Below, piece by piece: positions 19,899 to 29,348 of a DNA stretch of 57,506 nt. Numbering within the stretch: the stretch's first letter is position 1; each line of letters begins with the position of its first letter. A program made the translations under genes and the position numbers. The stretch is from Cecembia lonarensis LW9 (GTDB lineage: Bacteria > Bacteroidota > Bacteroidia > Cytophagales > Cyclobacteriaceae): positions 1 through 57,506 of the forward strand of contig NZ_AMGM01000023.1 in NCBI RefSeq assembly GCF_000298295.1, in the 5' to 3' direction. Under the pieces are notes generated by a model. That model did no database searches. It saw only the letters and a list, made by a program, of their open reading frames with translations, and was not told the origin of the DNA.

Positions 19899-20418
19899 AA
19901 AAGCCCATCAGTTCAGACAATAAATGCTCAGTGGAGATGTCATCACCACTGAGCTTTATTTTTGACTGCAAATAATAATTTTCTCTTTCAGCCAAAAGAC
20001 TTTTCAGTTTAAGCGTCGCCTCACCTTGTCCCAAGCCCGAAAACATTGGCCTTTTACCTAATGTATCATTTCCCAAACGCCGCATAATTTCTTCAAGTGA
20101 AACATCAAGATAAACTGACACCCCTTTTTCATTGATGAGGTCCATATTTTCATTAAAACAAGGAGTTCCCCCACCTGTGGATAAGACAAAACCCTCTATA
20201 CCGTCTAAAACCTTTTTTAAGTAAAAGCTTTCAAGATCCCTGAACCTACCCTCTCCATCTTGTTCAAAAATTTGACCGATGCTTAAACCTGACTCCTGCT
20301 CAATGACCTGATCCAGGTCTAAAAACGCAAAGTTGAGTTGCTTGGCCAACAATTTACCAAAAGTGGTTTTCCCTGAACCAGGTAATCCAACCAGGATGAT
20401 TTTAAGAGGGGTTCTCAT
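19888..20418 (-). CDS. aroK: Shikimate kinase
   Basis: Phosphorylates shikimate with ATP in the chorismate pathway. The 176-aa protein has P-loop GLPGSGKTT (residues 11-19), shikimate-binding FLDLDQVIE and RFRDLE, the GGGT motif (LSTGGGTPC) and the lid region RPMFSG. Length is normal. It is separated from the upstream BT_3928-type gene by 2 bases, so the two are probably co-transcribed. The 3' end overlaps the convergent FadL-like gene. Confidence 0.95.
   Translation of the reverse strand: MRTPLKIILVGLPGSGKTTFGKLLAKQLNFAFLDLDQVIEQESGLSIGQIFEQDGEGRFRDLESFYLKKVLDGIEGFVLSTGGGTPCFNENMDLINEKGVSVYLDVSLEEIMRRLGNDTLGKRPMFSGLGQGEATLKLKSLLAERENYYLQSKIKLSGDDISTEHLLSELMGFFKS
19926..19963 (+). terminator. 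Intrinsic terminator of the FadL-like gene, inside the aroK coding region
   Basis: GCTCAGTGG, 11-base loop, CCACTGAGC, then TTTATTTTT. The 9-bp stem is perfect. It lies 28 bases after the FadL-like stop and within the last codons of aroK on the other strand. Confidence 0.8.
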
Positions 20419-20420
20419 AG

Positions 20421-21518
20421 CTACTGTAGCAAACGCTTCACTTCCTGTGCATCAGGGGTGTTTCTATGGTGATATTTTTTTACCACAACCCCATCCTCTA
20501 AAAGCATGATGCCAGGATTAGACCGCATAATAGTTTTAATAACTGTAGCATCACCTTGATAACCTACCAGGTTCCATTTTCTTTCAGCAATAAGCGCTTG
20601 GATCTCATCTTCAGAAGAGGCTGCTACCAAAATTGGTGTAATATTTGAACCTTCGAGTTGGCTGACCAAAGCATCGAAAGCGGTTAAGTGATCCGGATTT
20701 ACTTTGGCCAAATTGAAAGCCAGTATAACCGCTTTTTTTCCAGAAAGGATTCCTTCTGTGTAGTCTCCCTCACTATTCCACACAGCAAAATCCGATATTT
20801 TGGGAAGTGCCTCTTCATTGATCAGCTTCATTTCTACAAACTCATATCCCTCTTCCATAGGATACTGGTCAAAAGTATATAAATCCCCATCTTTCTCCAT
20901 CACATAACTGTACTGCAAGGGCGCCGAAGGTAGCATAGCTTCTTGGATATTGACCCCTTCTTTATAAGCCCTAAAATCAATGAAAGGAAGATTCCTAATG
21001 GCTGTAATGGCCAATATCAAAGACAACACCAAACTGATCCTCGCAGTCCAATTGGCCCAGGATGGCCCCTGTTTGGACAAATCCTTTCTGAAATAAAACA
21101 GTACACCAATAAGTACCAAAAGGATAATATCTTTGATAAAAGATTCCCAGGGTGTTAGTTTGATGGCATCTCCAAAACAACCGCAATCTGTCACCTTATT
21201 GAAATAAGCAGAATAGAAGGTAAGGAAAGTAAAAAACAAAATCATTAGTGATAAGGCCCATACTGTAAACCTAAGCCTCACACCTACAATAAGCATGACA
21301 CCCAAAACTACCTCTGCAACCACCAGGAAAACTGCCAGAGGCAGGGCAATGTCTTTGAACAAGTAGAAAAAAGAGGCTATATCCGTAGCAAAGACATCAA
21401 AGTATTCCTCCAGCTTAATTGCTGTACCCACCGGGTCATTGACCTTAATCAGTCCAGAGAAAATGAATAAGCCTCCTACAAACAGACGTATAAGAAATAG
21501 AGATGTATTTTTAAGCAT
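20421..21518 (-). CDS. BT_3928-type protein: DoxX/MauE-like membrane domain plus thioredoxin-like domain
   Basis: A 365-aa protein typical of Bacteroidota. The N-terminal half (about residues 1-170) is a four-to-five-helix DoxX/MauE-like domain with FIFSGLIKVNDPVG near the start and a CGC motif (TDCGCFGD, around residue 112). The C-terminal half (about 195-365) is a soluble thioredoxin-like fold without a visible CxxC (KKAVILAFNLAKVNPDH...). A role in redox transfer across the membrane is plausible by analogy to MauE but unproven. It overlaps DUF1599 by 8 bases and precedes aroK by 2, so the three genes look like one operon. Confidence 0.85.
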   Translation of the reverse strand: MLKNTSLFLIRLFVGGLFIFSGLIKVNDPVGTAIKLEEYFDVFATDIASFFYLFKDIALPLAVFLVVAEVVLGVMLIVGVRLRFTVWALSLMILFFTFLTFYSAYFNKVTDCGCFGDAIKLTPWESFIKDIILLVLIGVLFYFRKDLSKQGPSWANWTARISLVLSLILAITAIRNLPFIDFRAYKEGVNIQEAMLPSAPLQYSYVMEKDGDLYTFDQYPMEEGYEFVEMKLINEEALPKISDFAVWNSEGDYTEGILSGKKAVILAFNLAKVNPDHLTAFDALVSQLEGSNITPILVAASSEDEIQALIAERKWNLVGYQGDATVIKTIMRSNPGIMLLEDGVVVKKYHHRNTPDAQEVKRLLQ

Positions 21519-22059
21519 GGTGATACCCTAATTTAATGAGACAAAAAACGGCATAGTTGATCATATCCTGATAATTGGCTTCAATCCCTTCGGAAACCAA
21601 GGTAACACCCTGATTATCTTCAATTTGCTTGACCCGAAAGAGTTTCATCAAGATGATATCGGTCATGGAAGAAACGCGCATGTCCCTCCAAGCCTCTCCA
21701 TAATCATGGTTCTTGTTTTCCAAGAGTCCCCTTGTGGCCTCTGCCCATTGGTCATAAAGTGGTTCCAGCTCTTCATAGCCCACCTCCATCCTATCATCAT
21801 CTTTCATACTGATCTGGATTAAGGCAATCAGACAATAGTTGATGATCCCAATAAATTCATCTCTTATCGGGTCATCGACCTTTTGGCTACCTTTCTCCTG
21901 AATGGACCTGATGCGTTGCGCTTTGATGAAAATTTGATCAGTAATCGAGGGAAGCCTCAAAATTCTCCAAGCAGTACCATAATCCAAGGTTTTCTTCTTG
22001 AAAAGTTCTTTACAATGCCTGATTACTTGATTATATTCGCTGACCGTTTGTGTTTTCAA
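21511..22059 (-). CDS. DUF1599 protein with two tandem repeats
   Basis: A soluble protein made of two copies of the DUF1599 motif: KTLDYGTAWRILRLPSITDQIFIKAQRIRSIQ and KNHDYGEAWRDMRVSSMTDIILMKLFRVKQIE, with the shared pattern DYGxAWRxxRxxSxTDxIxxKxxRxxxI. The family has been linked to nucleotide modification by comparative work; the biochemical role is not established. I place the start at TTG 22059, seven bases after AAAGGA, giving KTQTVSEYNQ, the usual beginning of the family. The longer frame to 22137 would run into the divergent folP gene. Confidence 0.8.
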   Translation of the reverse strand: MKTQTVSEYNQVIRHCKELFKKKTLDYGTAWRILRLPSITDQIFIKAQRIRSIQEKGSQKVDDPIRDEFIGIINYCLIALIQISMKDDDRMEVGYEELEPLYDQWAEATRGLLENKNHDYGEAWRDMRVSSMTDIILMKLFRVKQIEDNQGVTLVSEGIEANYQDMINYAVFCLIKLGYHHA

Positions 22060-22097
22060 ACCAATTCCTTTAAATAACCTGTAATTACCACGAAACT

Positions 22098-22958
22098 TTG
22101 GATTTCGAAGATATAGTTTTTCCTGCAAAAATAACACTCCATACCAAAGGAAAGCTATTCCTAATGGACAGACCTTGGGTTATGGGTATTCTCAACCTGA
22201 CGCCGGATTCCTTTTATGCTGGCAGCAGGCTGAACCCTGACTCAGATCAGGTTATAAAAGCAGCATCCCAAATGATTGCTGAAGGTGCTGATATATTGGA
22301 TATTGGAGGCTATAGCTCCAGGCCTGGAGCGGATGAGGTGAGCGAACAGGAAGAATTGGACAGAACATTACCGGCCATTCAGGCCATTAAAGCAAAATTT
22401 CCGGAAATTTTAATATCCATTGATACTTTCAGGTCAAAAGTAGCAGAAAAAGCAGTATTGACAGGAGCGGATTTAGTCAATGATATTTCCGCAGGTGAAT
22501 TGGATGGGGGAATGCTGGAAACCGTAGCAGGCCTAAAGGTCCCTTACATTGCCATGCACATGAAAGGGACCCCAAAAAACATGCAAATGCAAGCCATTTA
22601 CGATGACATACTGACAGAAATGTTGCATTATTTCTCAAAAAAAATAGAGGATTGCAAAAAAGCTGGCATAAAAGATGTAATCATTGATCCAGGCTTCGGT
22701 TTTGCAAAAACATTAACGCAAAATTATTGGATATTGAAAAATTTATCTTATTTTAAGATAACTCAACAACCAATTTTAGCGGGAGTTTCTAGAAAGTCTA
22801 TGATTTACAAAATTTTAGACCTAGAACCAGACCAAGCCTTAAATGGGACGACTGCATTAAATATGGCTGCATTAATCAATGGAGCAAACATTTTAAGGGT
22901 CCACGACGTGAAAGAAGCTAAACAAACCGTAACATTATATAAACAACTATACCCTTGA
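22098..22958 (+). CDS. folP: Dihydropteroate synthase
   Basis: Condenses dihydropterin pyrophosphate with p-aminobenzoate in folate synthesis. DHPS motifs are clear: MGILNLTPDSF, DIGGYSSRPGA, SIDTFRSKVA, VNDISAG, MHMKGTP, IIDPGFGFAKT and GVSRKSMI. The TTG start at 22098 keeps the strand before the first motif (TKGKLFLMDRP), which other DHPS proteins have. ATG 22164, preceded by AAAGGAAAG, is an alternative that would remove this strand. Its stop TGA overlaps the TTG start of cdaA (TTGA), so the two are probably coupled in translation. Confidence 0.93.
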   Translation: MDFEDIVFPAKITLHTKGKLFLMDRPWVMGILNLTPDSFYAGSRLNPDSDQVIKAASQMIAEGADILDIGGYSSRPGADEVSEQEELDRTLPAIQAIKAKFPEILISIDTFRSKVAEKAVLTGADLVNDISAGELDGGMLETVAGLKVPYIAMHMKGTPKNMQMQAIYDDILTEMLHYFSKKIEDCKKAGIKDVIIDPGFGFAKTLTQNYWILKNLSYFKITQQPILAGVSRKSMIYKILDLEPDQALNGTTALNMAALINGANILRVHDVKEAKQTVTLYKQLYP

Positions 22959-23824
22959 ACCTCCTCTTTAAAATAGGATTTTTAGAAATATCAGTGGTCA
23001 ATCTGATAGACATTACCTTGGTAAGTATTTTGATTTATCAAGTTTATAAGCTTTTACGGGGAAGTGTGGCCATAAAGATCTTTTTGGGCTTTTTATCCAT
23101 TTACTTGATCTATCTATTGGTCAGTGCGCTAAGGATGGAACTACTTTCTATCATTTTAGGGCAGTTTATGGGGGTAGGTATCATAGCTGCCATCATAATT
23201 TTTGCTCCTGAAATCAGGAAATTCCTGCTGATCATCGGTAGATCATCTTTCCTTTCCAATGAAAATTTCTTACAGGAATTGCTGTTTTGGAGAAAAAAGG
23301 AATCTCAGGCTTTCAATATCAACCCCATCATTGAGGCGACCAAAAGTCTTTCAGGCACCAATACCGGGGCACTGATGGTGATTTCCAGCGGTTCTGAATT
23401 GAAGTTTTATGCAGAAAGTGGAGACCTTCTTGATGCTGTGGTCTCTAAGCGTTTATTGATTTCTATATTTAACAAATACAGCCCTCTTCATGATGGTGCA
23501 GTCATCATTTATAATGGGAAAGTTAAAGCAGCCAGGTGCATCCTTCCGGTCACCGAAAGAGACGTTCCCGCACAGTTTGGATTAAGACATAGAGCAGCAA
23601 TTGGTATGTCCGAAACTACGGACACATTGGTACTGACCGTTTCTGAGGAGACTGGTCAAATATCATTGGCCAAAAATGGCAAAATCATGCACAATCTTTC
23701 CATTCAGGAAGTGAGGGAGTTTATCAATGATTACCTGACAGGCGTGGACATTGATGAAAAATTTGAGCCCGTCAGCATTTATGAGGCCAAGCGAGTGAAA
23801 AAGGCGGCAAGTAGCAGCAATTAA
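22955..23824 (+). CDS. cdaA: Diadenylate cyclase CdaA (c-di-AMP synthase)
   Basis: Makes cyclic di-AMP from two ATP. Three hydrophobic segments in the first 95 residues anchor it in the inner membrane (residues about 14-30, 40-58, 65-90). A DisA_N catalytic domain follows with DGA in LHDGAVII and RHR in GLRHRAAIG, both needed for activity in the family. The start is TTG, overlapping the folP stop by four bases. c-di-AMP often controls K+ and osmolyte transport; a TrkA-domain Kef antiporter is encoded at 42555 but no direct link is visible. Confidence 0.94.
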   Translation: MNLLFKIGFLEISVVNLIDITLVSILIYQVYKLLRGSVAIKIFLGFLSIYLIYLLVSALRMELLSIILGQFMGVGIIAAIIIFAPEIRKFLLIIGRSSFLSNENFLQELLFWRKKESQAFNINPIIEATKSLSGTNTGALMVISSGSELKFYAESGDLLDAVVSKRLLISIFNKYSPLHDGAVIIYNGKVKAARCILPVTERDVPAQFGLRHRAAIGMSETTDTLVLTVSEETGQISLAKNGKIMHNLSIQEVREFINDYLTGVDIDEKFEPVSIYEAKRVKKAASSSN

Positions 23825-23864
23825 ACTTGGTGCCCATTTTTACCCTAGAAAAGGGACTCAAAAC

Positions 23865-24743
23865 TTATAGTATATTCAAGCTTTGTTCTTTGATTTTTTC
23901 CAATTCATCTTTCATCACCACCACGTATTGCTGAATTTCAGCATCATTGGCTTTAGATCCAATGGTATTGATTTCCCGACCTATCTCCTGGGAAATAAAC
24001 CCAAGCTTTTTACCTTGTTGGCTACCTTCTAAAAGGTTTTTTTCAAAATAGTTGAGATGGGTTTCCAGCCTGACCAATTCTTCAGTGATGTCGATTTTTT
24101 CAAAATAGTAAATCAGTTCCTGCTCAAATCGGTTTTCATCGAAGTCGTTTTCCTCCAACCAATCGCTGAAATTATTCCTGATTCTTTGTCTTATTCTCTC
24201 CTTTCTGATGGGATCCGCCGCTTTGACCTGATTCAAACCTTGCCTAATTATGGATAGGTTTTCCAGAAATTTTTCCTCCAACACTTTTCCTTCGTCCATT
24301 CTGAACTCATCACAGGTGGCCAGGGCCTTTTCAATAATAGTTTTCACCGCTTCCCAAGCTTCCACATCAGATGTTTTTTCCACTAAATTAGAAATCACAC
24401 TAGGGGACTGCAGTGCCAATTTGAATAAATCTGTAGATGCTCCCTGTACTTTGTCAGACAGCTGCTGATATTTTTGGAAATAGGACATGAATAGGTCTTC
24501 ATTGATAGAAATAGGCAGATCTATACCGGTTTTACTGGCAAAGTCTATATTAAGGTTGACCTTGCCTCTTTCCAAGGCTTTAGAAACCAAATTTCTGATT
24601 TCCAGCTCCTTATCAGAAAATTGTTTGGGGCTTCGGATACTGAGGTCGAGAAACTTCGAGTTAAGGGTTTTTACCTCCACACTGATGATGTAATCATCGT
24701 TTTCTATACTTGCCAGGCCGTAGCCTGTCATAGATTTAATCAT
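23865..24743 (-). CDS. YicC-family endoribonuclease
   Basis: A 292-aa YicC/YloC-family protein, now regarded as an RNase. The N-terminal signature MIKSMTGYG is present, followed by VEVKTLNSKFLDLSIRSP. The C-terminal DUF1732 region is recognisable from DITEELVRLETHLNYFEKNLL...GKKLGFISQEIGREINTIGSKANDAEIQ. Full length. It lies downstream of the large Omp85-like gene with a 16-base gap in the opposite order (yicC is transcribed second), suggesting co-transcription. Confidence 0.93.
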   Translation of the reverse strand: MIKSMTGYGLASIENDDYIISVEVKTLNSKFLDLSIRSPKQFSDKELEIRNLVSKALERGKVNLNIDFASKTGIDLPISINEDLFMSYFQKYQQLSDKVQGASTDLFKLALQSPSVISNLVEKTSDVEAWEAVKTIIEKALATCDEFRMDEGKVLEEKFLENLSIIRQGLNQVKAADPIRKERIRQRIRNNFSDWLEENDFDENRFEQELIYYFEKIDITEELVRLETHLNYFEKNLLEGSQQGKKLGFISQEIGREINTIGSKANDAEIQQYVVVMKDELEKIKEQSLNIL

Positions 24744-24759
24744 AGACTTCTATTGGAAT

Positions 24760-27700
24760 TTAGAAATTATAGCCCAAGGTAACATAAAATCTCAAATTGT
24801 CCCTTTGGAAATTTCGAACTGGCTGGGCCAAATCAAATTTGAAATAATAATTCAACAGGACAGTCCGTACACCAGCACCATAACTTTGGAGCCAGGCATT
24901 ATTGAAATTATTGATGGTAATTTTAAAAGGTGATCCAGGTGAAGTGATCACTTCAGTATTCTGGTCATTGACCCTCTCCCAAGGTGGGGCATCATCCCAA
25001 GCTGAACCTACATCATAAAATGCAACAAACTGAAAGTTTTTCACAAAATTGGAAGTAATATTCCCTCTTGACAAATAAGAGAATAAAGGTATCCTCAATT
25101 CTGAAGTAAAGGTAAACACATTTCTTCCCCTGATTTCATCGAATAAATAGCCTCTGAGATCCACAAACTCAGCAAAAAGAATATTGGAGTTTTCTGTGCC
25201 TGCCGGATTTCTTACTGGCGATTGTTCCGGTCTATTGGATGGAGGGTTATAGAACTGATTGAACAGCCAGTTATTCATTCCTCCTACCAGATAGTTCTGG
25301 GGATTTCTCCCAAAGAAAGAGCCTGCAAAAACTCTTGAGGCAAGAACAATATTTTTATGGATCGGCTGATAATTTCGGAAATCTAAATAGAAATTAGAAA
25401 ATGACCTGTCTGCTTGTGTCAGCCCTTGATAATGTATCACTCCCGCTTTACCCTTCATACCTTTTTGCATGTAGAGCCCTAACTGTTCTGTTTTATCCAG
25501 GACAAATTCAGCTCTACCCCCTGCATACTGCACATCAAAGCGGTTTTGCTCAGGTACCTGACCTCTCAGAATAGAGTCCGGGAATAAATTGAAATACTGG
25601 GTACGTGCCACAAATGGTGCTAAAGTAAATCGGCTGTGTGGATTAAAAGGGTACGAGAAACCCAATTCAACTTTATTGAGTACATAACGCTGAAAGGTAA
25701 GGTCCCTGTCATTTAATTGAATGGCCCTTCTATCGAACCTTAAACGAGCATCAATTCTTTGCTTCAGGTATTCATATTCAAAATAAACATCACTACCGGA
25801 ACTAAAATCCAAGGGCACCATTAACCCTCCTTCAAAAGAATGGTTATCCAGAATATCTGTCATTTTCCCCGACAATGCCGCACCAAAGCCTCTTAAAGGA
25901 TCCACCACAAAATCTGTGGATAATGAATTGGTAATGAACTGTGGTGTCATACGACTTGGCCCCACCACTCTTTTTTGTGTACTTTGCCTACGGAAGTTTT
26001 CCAATAAATTACTCCTGCTGGCAATAGTAGTAGTGCTTCGCTCAGGTGCAGGAGATACCACAGGAATGGTATCGAATACATAATTATCTGTATCTATACC
26101 CCTACCTCTTTCAAACCTTAACCGATCAGCACTAAGTGGGCTGGTAAGACTTCTTGGTGCAGGAATCGTATCCAATACCTGTGGTTCTGTCGCTGGCGTG
26201 ACAGGAGTTGGTGTAGGAGTTGGTCTTCTTTGTCCTGCGGGAACGCCCATCATCAAATCTTCCAACCTCAAATTAATCGCAGTATCCCTTTTTACTTGGG
26301 TTACCTCCCTTTGTTCCTCAGACCTGGTGATTGCTCTTCTTTCTCTTAATTCTTCCTGTGTTAGAGGCACAACCTGTTCCTGTTCCTCATCAGCCCTTTT
26401 GGCAGACAAGCGGTCTGCTAAAGTCTTGGCCTGTAACAGCTGTACCCTGGGTGTGCTTGGGGTGAATTGCTCAATATTTGAAAAACTTTCCAGGTTAATC
26501 CGACTCACCCTACCATCCCTGTATGAATAGGCTATACGATTGGTTTTTGAAGAATAATCAAATGCCTCCACACTCTTATTGAAAGCACTTACCTGACTGG
26601 TAATCCCATTGGAAATTGTTAATCGCATCAAGTTATTGATCCCACTTTGATCCGAAATCATTAAAATATTATTGGAATTCAATACTACAGGCCGGTAATT
26701 TTTATTGTTGAGGTTTGTCAATTTCTCCAAAGGAAGGGAATCCCTCAAATCCAACTTATAAAGGTTAAAATAATCTGGAAGTAATTTTACATCAGGTGTT
26801 CTTGTCAGAAGCGAATCTGGGATCTCTGTAAAATTGGATGCATAAATAACAGTGGAATCATTGAGAAAAACAGGCGTAACATTATCAAACACATCATTTG
26901 TCAGCCTTCTGCCGACCCCTCTTGCATTAAGGCTATAAATATCTGTCTTTCCATTGGCAATGGCTGATAGAACCATATTTCTACCGCTGGAATTAAAGTC
27001 AAGGCTAAGAATCTGTGTGATATTCCTAAGGAAAATTTTATCCTGGGCGGATCCATCAATGGCCCTCATGCGCAAGGTGGTAGTACCCCTTCTGAAAGAG
27101 GCTATTGCCAAATTGAGGGTATCTCTCCAAGCTATGATCGGTGAAGTTATATTGACAGGAAGGTCTCGGCTGGCGGCCCCACCCGAGTAAATCACCCTTT
27201 CCCTACCCGAAGAAAGCTCCCTTACCAGTACCCTGAATCTTCCCCCATTATTGACTACATAAGCCAGGTTTTTGGCGTCAGGACTAAACTTAATATCATT
27301 GATGATCCCAAGATGACCTGGAGAAGTTTTATTGATCTCATTATTTTCATTCAAGTCCTTGAAAGTTGTGAAAACCTGCTCGTTGGTACTGATATAAAAC
27401 TGCCTCCATTGCTCCATAAATGCCCGGTAATTGACTCCTATGGTATTGGCTATACTGTTTTCTTCATTTCTGTTGATCCGGCTAAGGTTAAGAATACTGG
27501 AAACATACCGTCTGCCGTAGCGCTCCACGATAAAATTCCATACAGATTGTCCCAAATAGGCTGCCTCCTTTTCCGTATAACGATGCAATTTGATGTTCTT
27601 ATTATCTCTAAAAAAATGACGGACAAAATCATCCATTTCCCTGCTCCAACCATAGGCCAAATACATGGCAGCCCCTTCTACATACCATTCAGGAAAAGTA

Positions 27701-28200
27701 TTGATCAGGCTTGATTGAAATGCATCCGCTATGGTGGAACCATACAGCATTTCCTCAATGATCACCTTGGCCGTGGTGTAAATCAGGTCTTTTTTGAAGG
27801 AATCCCAAGTGCCGCTGAAGGCCACTTCTCCTATCAAACGGCTGAAATAAGTTTGACCATCAATTGTAAACTGATCCTTATTCAGGTTAAGATTACTTTG
27901 AAGAATTTCTTCCTGGGAATTGTATATGAAAATTTTGGGTTTGGTATAGGCCACATAACCTATTTGCTGGGTAAGGCGCTCAAACTCCCCCTCCAGGTAA
28001 TCAATGGCCATTCTGGCATTGTTCATGCCGCCATCATAATAGTAAACCTCAAAATTATTGGAAGTATAATGATACCACTCTATATTTTGATGCTGCACCC
28101 TGTTTTTCCCAAATCTTTCCCTATCCATCTGAGAAAAGCTTTGTTGAGAAATCATTACCAGGGCAAAGGCAAATAAAATACGTATAAACCTAACTTTCAT
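24760..28200 (-). CDS. Large envelope protein: degenerate peptidase-MA-like domain, TolB-like propeller and Omp85-like barrel
   Basis: A 1146-aa protein with signal peptide (residues 1-23, ...QQSFSQ). Residues about 40-270 resemble the gluzincin-like MA domain that often precedes propellers (VYYYDGG, KPKIFIYNS, FPEWYVEGAAMYLAYGWS), but the expected HExxH is replaced by IIEEMLYG, so it is probably not a protease. Residues about 295-590 carry propeller-type repeats (IKFSPDAKNLAYVVNNGGRFR, DSTVIYASNF). A low-complexity linker rich in Pro, Thr and Arg follows (about 610-790). The last 350 residues form a barrel of surface-antigen (Omp85) type ending in LRFYVTLGYNF. Whether it inserts or exports proteins is unknown. 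Confidence 0.75.
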   Translation of the reverse strand: MKVRFIRILFAFALVMISQQSFSQMDRERFGKNRVQHQNIEWYHYTSNNFEVYYYDGGMNNARMAIDYLEGEFERLTQQIGYVAYTKPKIFIYNSQEEILQSNLNLNKDQFTIDGQTYFSRLIGEVAFSGTWDSFKKDLIYTTAKVIIEEMLYGSTIADAFQSSLINTFPEWYVEGAAMYLAYGWSREMDDFVRHFFRDNKNIKLHRYTEKEAAYLGQSVWNFIVERYGRRYVSSILNLSRINRNEENSIANTIGVNYRAFMEQWRQFYISTNEQVFTTFKDLNENNEINKTSPGHLGIINDIKFSPDAKNLAYVVNNGGRFRVLVRELSSGRERVIYSGGAASRDLPVNITSPIIAWRDTLNLAIASFRRGTTTLRMRAIDGSAQDKIFLRNITQILSLDFNSSGRNMVLSAIANGKTDIYSLNARGVGRRLTNDVFDNVTPVFLNDSTVIYASNFTEIPDSLLTRTPDVKLLPDYFNLYKLDLRDSLPLEKLTNLNNKNYRPVVLNSNNILMISDQSGINNLMRLTISNGITSQVSAFNKSVEAFDYSSKTNRIAYSYRDGRVSRINLESFSNIEQFTPSTPRVQLLQAKTLADRLSAKRADEEQEQVVPLTQEELRERRAITRSEEQREVTQVKRDTAINLRLEDLMMGVPAGQRRPTPTPTPVTPATEPQVLDTIPAPRSLTSPLSADRLRFERGRGIDTDNYVFDTIPVVSPAPERSTTTIASRSNLLENFRRQSTQKRVVGPSRMTPQFITNSLSTDFVVDPLRGFGAALSGKMTDILDNHSFEGGLMVPLDFSSGSDVYFEYEYLKQRIDARLRFDRRAIQLNDRDLTFQRYVLNKVELGFSYPFNPHSRFTLAPFVARTQYFNLFPDSILRGQVPEQNRFDVQYAGGRAEFVLDKTEQLGLYMQKGMKGKAGVIHYQGLTQADRSFSNFYLDFRNYQPIHKNIVLASRVFAGSFFGRNPQNYLVGGMNNWLFNQFYNPPSNRPEQSPVRNPAGTENSNILFAEFVDLRGYLFDEIRGRNVFTFTSELRIPLFSYLSRGNITSNFVKNFQFVAFYDVGSAWDDAPPWERVNDQNTEVITSPGSPFKITINNFNNAWLQSYGAGVRTVLLNYYFKFDLAQPVRNFQRDNLRFYVTLGYNF

Positions 28201-28248
28201 CTAGTGTGAACTCTTGGACTTAAATATACTTAAAAATATATTTTATGT

Positions 28249-29292
28249 TTACATGCAACGCATAATGTTTACTTCTTTTTGTGGTTCCTTTCCCTCAATA
28301 AGCAGTTCAATCATCTTGCTGCTAAGATAAGGTACCAAAGAAACCCCCTTGGCCCCAAATCCATTAAAGATATAAACCCTTTCTTGGGTAGGATGTTTTC
28401 CCAAAAATGGTTTTCTATCCTTCGTGGCCGGCCTGATGCCATATTTATGGAAAATAACCTCTTTTTGAGGGATTTTCACCAACTTTTCCAACTTCTCGAC
28501 CAACTCTATTTTAGCCCTTTCTGTAGGTCCTGTGTCCAGGTCATGCCAGGAATAGGTTGAACCAACCCTCTTCAACCCATTGGGAAGGGAAATTCTAAAT
28601 ACACCCCTATTGATGATGGCGTCGGGATGAAATTCCTGTGCTATATCCAAAATCTCTCCCTTAACCGGTGCAAAAGGCAAGCGGTTAAAAAAACTACTCT
28701 CCATAGCACCTAGACCATTACAATACACAATGGCGCTGGCTCTAATGTCCTCATAAACTACCCCGTTATCTTCAAACTTAAGCTTATTTTCATCCCACTT
28801 TTCCTGTCTTAGGCAACCTTTTTCCAAAAGATAAGCTGCATAGCTGTCCAAAAGTGTATTGATATCAAGATACCCGGCATTTTTCAGCAAAATACCACCA
28901 TAAGGATTGACCACTTCTTCAAATAATGGACGGGTGTAAATCTTTTCAAAAAAGGGTTGAAGCAAAGGGTCACCACTATGCCCCATCCATTCATTTTGTT
29001 CTTCTATGGACAAAAAGGGACGGTAAATTGGCCTTTTCATAAGAAATTTTGCCCCTAAAAGATTTTCCAAATCGGTGTAAAATGGCTCAATCTCCGGAAA
29101 TAGCTGATCTGCCAACCAGGTCCTCACCATCTTTTTACCCGTTACAGGGTTATATAGGCCTGCAGCTACCCTACTGCTTTTATTGGATTCGGGTAGGTCA
29201 TAAATCATCAGTGACTTCCCTTTTGAGAGAATTCTGTGGGAAAGGGCCGTACCTGCCAATCCCTGCCCTATGAGTAAAAAATCTACTTCCAT
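28249..29292 (-). CDS. FAD-dependent oxidoreductase (D-amino acid oxidase family)
   Basis: A DAO-family flavoprotein of about 347 aa. The N-terminal dinucleotide fold is visible as DFLLIGQGLAGTALSHRI, and the C-terminal family motif as YGIRPATKDRKPFLGKHP...NGFGAKGVSLVPYLS. The start is ATG 29292 (MEVDFLLIG); the longer frame begins with TTG. Possible activities include amine or amino-acid oxidation or an MnmC-like tRNA modification step; the substrate cannot be told. It is divergent from the MBL hydrolase gene, with 56 bases between their starts. Confidence 0.82.
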   Translation of the reverse strand: MEVDFLLIGQGLAGTALSHRILSKGKSLMIYDLPESNKSSRVAAGLYNPVTGKKMVRTWLADQLFPEIEPFYTDLENLLGAKFLMKRPIYRPFLSIEEQNEWMGHSGDPLLQPFFEKIYTRPLFEEVVNPYGGILLKNAGYLDINTLLDSYAAYLLEKGCLRQEKWDENKLKFEDNGVVYEDIRASAIVYCNGLGAMESSFFNRLPFAPVKGEILDIAQEFHPDAIINRGVFRISLPNGLKRVGSTYSWHDLDTGPTERAKIELVEKLEKLVKIPQKEVIFHKYGIRPATKDRKPFLGKHPTQERVYIFNGFGAKGVSLVPYLSSKMIELLIEGKEPQKEVNIMRCM

Positions 29293-29348
29293 GCCCAAAA
29301 TTATATTCTTTCTTCGTTATTTTGAGGATTAAATCAAAAGAATCACAA

